Origin: an uncultured Peptoniphilus sp.
GTDB lineage: Bacteria; Bacillota; Clostridia; Tissierellales; Peptoniphilaceae
Direction of reading: 5' to 3'
DNA: 33,301 bases
NCBI GenBank assembly: GCA_902465645.1
Contig: CABQNX010000008.1
Span: 1 to 33,301, forward strand
Shown here: one piece after another, positions 31,074 to 33,301 of the stretch
Position numbering within the stretch: the first letter of the stretch is position 1
How the letters are laid out: every line of letters begins with the position of its first letter
The notes under the pieces: model-generated
Databases searched by the model: none
Seen by the model: only the letters and a program-made list of their open reading frames with translations
Told to the model about the DNA's origin: nothing
Made by a program: the position numbers and the translations under genes

Positions 31074-32150
31074 TTAATCACCCTTATAAATTTCTTTTAG
31101 TTTTTTTAACAATTTTTCATTTGCAGGATCTTCCAAAATACAGATTCTAAAATAAGATTCGTCCAAATTTTTAAAACTTTTGCAATCTCTTACTACTAAA
31201 CCTTCTGCGAGAAGTTTTTCTCTTAATATTGTAGAATTTATACCCTTAAGTATCTTAATTAAAATAAAATTCCCAAAACTCTCATAGGCCCTTAAATTTT
31301 CTATACCGGCAAGTTCCTTATAAAAATTTTCTCTACGAGTTCTTATAAAGTCGTAGACTTCCTTGATATAGGCCTCATCAGAGAACATGACCTTGCCACA
31401 GATTTCTGCCACAGAATTAATTTGCCAGAGGACTTCTTTGTCCTTAAAAAACTTCAAAAGTCCTTCATTTGATGTCAGTCCATAGCCAAGTCTTATGCCA
31501 GGAAGGGCAAAAAACTTTGATGTCCCCCTAACAACCACCAAGTTGTCATAAGATTTTGTAAGGCCTGATGATGAGTAGGTCCCCATGTCTGTAAATTCAA
31601 TATAAGTTTCGTCCACCAAGACCTTGGCACTAGTTTCTCTTAAAATTCTCTCGACTTCAGAATTTTTTAAGATTGTTCCCGTTGGATTGTTGGGGTTTGC
31701 AAAAATCAAGAAGTCAATATTTTTTTCATTGATTGTATTTATTAGCTGGTCTAAATTTATTTTAAAATCATTTTTTTCTTCTAATTTGTACTCAAATATG
31801 TGGGAAGAAATTTTTCTTAACTCCCTCTCATATTCAGAGTAGCAAGGTGATAGGATCATGGCAGTTTTTGGGGCGAAATAATAGATTGTATCCCTCAAAA
31901 TTTCTGTAGACCCAAGTCCAAGGACAATATTTTCTCTCTTGCAGGATGCGTATGTAGAGATGGCTTCCCTTAAATCAATATAGTCCACGTCAGGGTAAGT
32001 TGAAAGTAAGTTTAAATTGTCTTTTAAACTTTCAAGGGCCTTCTTAGATGGTCCCAAGGGATTTATGTTGGAAGAAAAATCCCTAATGTCTTCAATTTTT
32101 ATGCCTTCTTTTTTCGCAATCTCAAAAACATTTGCGCCGTGACTGTTCAT
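31074..32150 (-). CDS. PLP-dependent aminotransferase/decarboxylase, CobD/HisC-like
   Basis: Fold-type I PLP enzyme, 358 residues from ATG at 32150 (GAGGTG just upstream); a longer frame upstream crosses the divergent promoter and is not coding. The start SHGANVFEIAKKEG and DFSSNINPLGPS are hallmarks of CobD (L-threonine-O-3-phosphate decarboxylase) and close HisC relatives. NPNNPTG, VDETYIEF and the PLP lysine in RGTSKFFALPGIRLGY are intact. No cobalamin genes are near, so histidinol-phosphate or another amino acid transaminase activity is possible. It is divergent from an L-threonine aldolase and coupled to the TraB-family gene. Confidence 0.85.
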   Translation of the reverse strand: MNSHGANVFEIAKKEGIKIEDIRDFSSNINPLGPSKKALESLKDNLNLLSTYPDVDYIDLREAISTYASCKRENIVLGLGSTEILRDTIYYFAPKTAMILSPCYSEYERELRKISSHIFEYKLEEKNDFKINLDQLINTINEKNIDFLIFANPNNPTGTILKNSEVERILRETSAKVLVDETYIEFTDMGTYSSSGLTKSYDNLVVVRGTSKFFALPGIRLGYGLTSNEGLLKFFKDKEVLWQINSVAEICGKVMFSDEAYIKEVYDFIRTRRENFYKELAGIENLRAYESFGNFILIKILKGINSTILREKLLAEGLVVRDCKSFKNLDESYFRICILEDPANEKLLKKLKEIYKGD

Positions 32151-32168
32151 ATTAACACCTCGTTTTCT

Positions 32169-32174
32169 ATTGTA
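32169..32174 (-). promoter_or_regulatory. possible -10 of the CobD-like operon
   Basis: TACAAT on the minus strand, 18 bases upstream of the ATG. No good -35 is seen. It lies inside the divergent intergenic region shared with the aldolase promoter. Confidence 0.35.
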
Positions 32175-32180
32175 CCCTAT

Positions 32181-32209
32181 TTGGTAAATTTTTACATATA
32201 TTATATAAT
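32181..32209 (+). promoter_or_regulatory. promoter of the L-threonine aldolase gene
   Basis: TTGGTA (32181-32186) and TATAAT (32204-32209) are exactly 17 bases apart. The predicted message starts near 32216, which supports the downstream ATG at 32238. Confidence 0.75.
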
Positions 32210-32237
32210 AAGGGGTAAGAAGATGGTGAGGTGGCTT

Positions 32238-33236
32238 ATGAATAATTTTAGAAATGACTACAGTGATTTTGGATCCAAGGAAATCTACCAAGAAATAGAA
32301 AAGCTTTTTGATGAAAAAGTTTCTGGTTATGGGACTGATGAAATTTCAAACCAGGCTAGGGACTTAATTTTAAGGGAAATTGGAAGGGACGCGGACATTG
32401 AGTTTGTGTCTGGAGGTACTGCTACAAACATTTTGGCGACGACTTTTGGTCTTAGGCCATATGAAGCAGTCTTATCTGCGTCAACAGGCCACATAACCCA
32501 CCACGAAACTGGGTCTATTGAAGCCACAGGCCACAAGGTTGTGACTATTAAAACAAATGACGGCAAGTTAAAAGCAGATGAAATTAGGAAATTTATTGAT
32601 GACCAGCTAGGTGAAATTGATGTAAAGATAAAAGTTGTCTATATTTCTCAGACTACTGAAGTGGGAACTGTCTATTCCATAGATGAAATAAAGGAAATTT
32701 ATGAAGTCTGCCAAGAAAAAGACCTATATCTTTATATTGACGGGGCGAGGATTGCCCATGCCATGGCTGCAAATTCTAGTAATTTATCAGATTATACCAA
32801 GTATTCCCACATTTTTTCCATTGGTGGAACAAAAAATGGGGCAATCTTTGGTGAAGCCCTGGTGATTTTAGATGAAAACTTAAAGAAAGACTTTAGGTAC
32901 TACTTAAAACAAAGGGGAGCCATGATGGCAAAGTCCTTCTTAATTGGTCTATCATTTAAGGTCTTATTCCAAGATGGTCTTTATTACGAGAATTCCAAGA
33001 GGGCCTATGAAATGTCAAGGCTTTTAGTTGAGGGCCTAAAGAATCTAGGAAGAGAACCAGTATTTTCTGAGTCCAACCAGATTTTTATAAAATCTAGTCC
33101 AGAGGAAATTGAAAAATTAGAAAAAGAAAATATTTTTGAAATAGAAGACAAGAAGGAATCTATAATTAGACTTGTTACAAATTATAGGACAAGTGAAGAG
33201 GAAGTAAGAGGATTTTTAAATTCTATAAATAATTAG
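32238..33236 (+). CDS. low-specificity L-threonine aldolase
   Basis: PLP enzyme splitting L-threonine or allo-threonine into glycine and acetaldehyde. It has 332 residues from ATG at 32238, chosen because GAGGTG sits just before it, the promoter excludes the longest reading, and family members begin with a similar FRNDYS stretch. Motifs: VSGGTATNILAT, STGHITHHETGSIEATGHKV, ISQTTEVGTVYS, YIDGARIAHAMA and the PLP lysine in FSIGGTKNGAIFGEA. A following gene starts 8 bases after the stop. Confidence 0.93.
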   Translation: MNNFRNDYSDFGSKEIYQEIEKLFDEKVSGYGTDEISNQARDLILREIGRDADIEFVSGGTATNILATTFGLRPYEAVLSASTGHITHHETGSIEATGHKVVTIKTNDGKLKADEIRKFIDDQLGEIDVKIKVVYISQTTEVGTVYSIDEIKEIYEVCQEKDLYLYIDGARIAHAMAANSSNLSDYTKYSHIFSIGGTKNGAIFGEALVILDENLKKDFRYYLKQRGAMMAKSFLIGLSFKVLFQDGLYYENSKRAYEMSRLLVEGLKNLGREPVFSESNQIFIKSSPEEIEKLEKENIFEIEDKKESIIRLVTNYRTSEEEVRGFLNSINN

Positions 33237-33244
33237 GAGGAATT

Positions 33245-33301
33245 ATGTTAGAAAGAAATATGACAGTTGAAGCTGCAGTAATGGAAAACCCAAAAGTTTT
33301 A
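33245..33301 (+). CDS. start of an unknown protein, cut by the window end
   Basis: AGGAGG sits 5 bases before an ATG that stays open to the window end, giving 19 residues beginning MLERNMTVEAAVMENPKVL. The MTVEAAVMENPKVL stretch is reminiscent of the DUF1858 start, but it is too short for a call. It is probably co-transcribed with the threonine aldolase. Confidence 0.6.
   Translation, partial: MLERNMTVEAAVMENPKVL

Noticed and set aside
32139..32237. N-terminal extension of the threonine aldolase
   Set aside because: The promoter at 32181-32209 places the message start downstream of most of it, and the ATG at 32238 has a ribosome site.
32151..32291. N-terminal extension of the CobD-like protein
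   Set aside because: It would run through the divergent promoter and the start of the threonine aldolase gene. The ATG at 32150 has a good ribosome site and matches the family start.
1..33301. tRNA, rRNA and CRISPR arrays
   Set aside because: No cloverleaf-like or rRNA-like sequence and no regularly spaced direct repeats with unique spacers were seen on reading; I could not run a covariance search.

Overview
The window is the replication-origin region of a low-GC, Gram-positive (Firmicutes-type) chromosome. The gene order is the classic one: parB-parA, rsmG-mnmG-mnmE and jag-yidC-yidD-rnpA-rpmH read leftwards, and dnaA-dnaN-rlbA(yaaA)-recF-gyrB-gyrA read rightwards. AT-rich coding, AGA/ATA-rich codon use, strong AGGAGG ribosome sites, no noc gene and a sigma-factor module but no sporulation genes suggest an anaerobic coccus of the Tissierellia/Peptoniphilaceae type (Anaerococcus-like). 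That placement is inferred from gene content and protein style, not from a database search.

Region by region. 1-537: the end of an IS3-family (IS150-group) insertion sequence, cut by the window start. 538-794: a gene-free stretch with a tight cluster of DnaA boxes about 10 kb from dnaA. 826-3734: probable operon parA-parB-phzF-like-membrane protein, read leftwards and closed by a terminator. 3735-3982: three related parS-like palindromes, one of which is also the rsmG terminator stem. 3983-7955: tRNA/rRNA modification genes rsmG, mnmG, mnmE. 8033-10278: jag, yidC, yidD, rnpA, rpmH (rpmH starts with TTG). 10279-10711 and 12062-12209: a bipartite oriC flanking dnaA, with about ten DnaA boxes upstream and a Bacillus-type unwinding module (box, GC clamp, DnaA-trios, AT-rich tract) downstream. 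12210-21095: dnaN through gyrA, running without a visible break into a STAS anti-anti-sigma factor, a degenerate anti-sigma protein, a SigB/SigF-type sigma factor and a membrane protein that combines a PsiE-like part with a CorC/HlyC domain; a strong terminator follows. 21339-22826: glpK. 22883-27782: a markedly AT-rich cassette on the opposite strand (response regulator, intramembrane-type histidine kinase, ABC ATPase, large permease), like peptide-antibiotic sensing and export modules. 27993-29569: a cysteine desulfidase-like gene and a small unknown gene. 29642-33301: a secreted TraB/GumN-family protein translationally coupled to a CobD-like PLP enzyme, divergent from an L-threonine aldolase, then a gene cut by the window end.

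How it works together: DnaA, its boxes and the trio element start replication; ParA/ParB with the nearby parS-like sites handle origin segregation; the left operons supply ribosome, tRNA-modification and membrane-insertion functions. The most unusual points are the parS-like sites with altered half-sites next to a ParB carrying non-standard residues at known specificity positions, the outlying DnaA-box cluster, and a sigma-factor partner-switching module, joined to the gyrase operon, whose kinase-like member seems to have lost its ATP-binding boxes while its STAS partner keeps the phosphorylatable serine.
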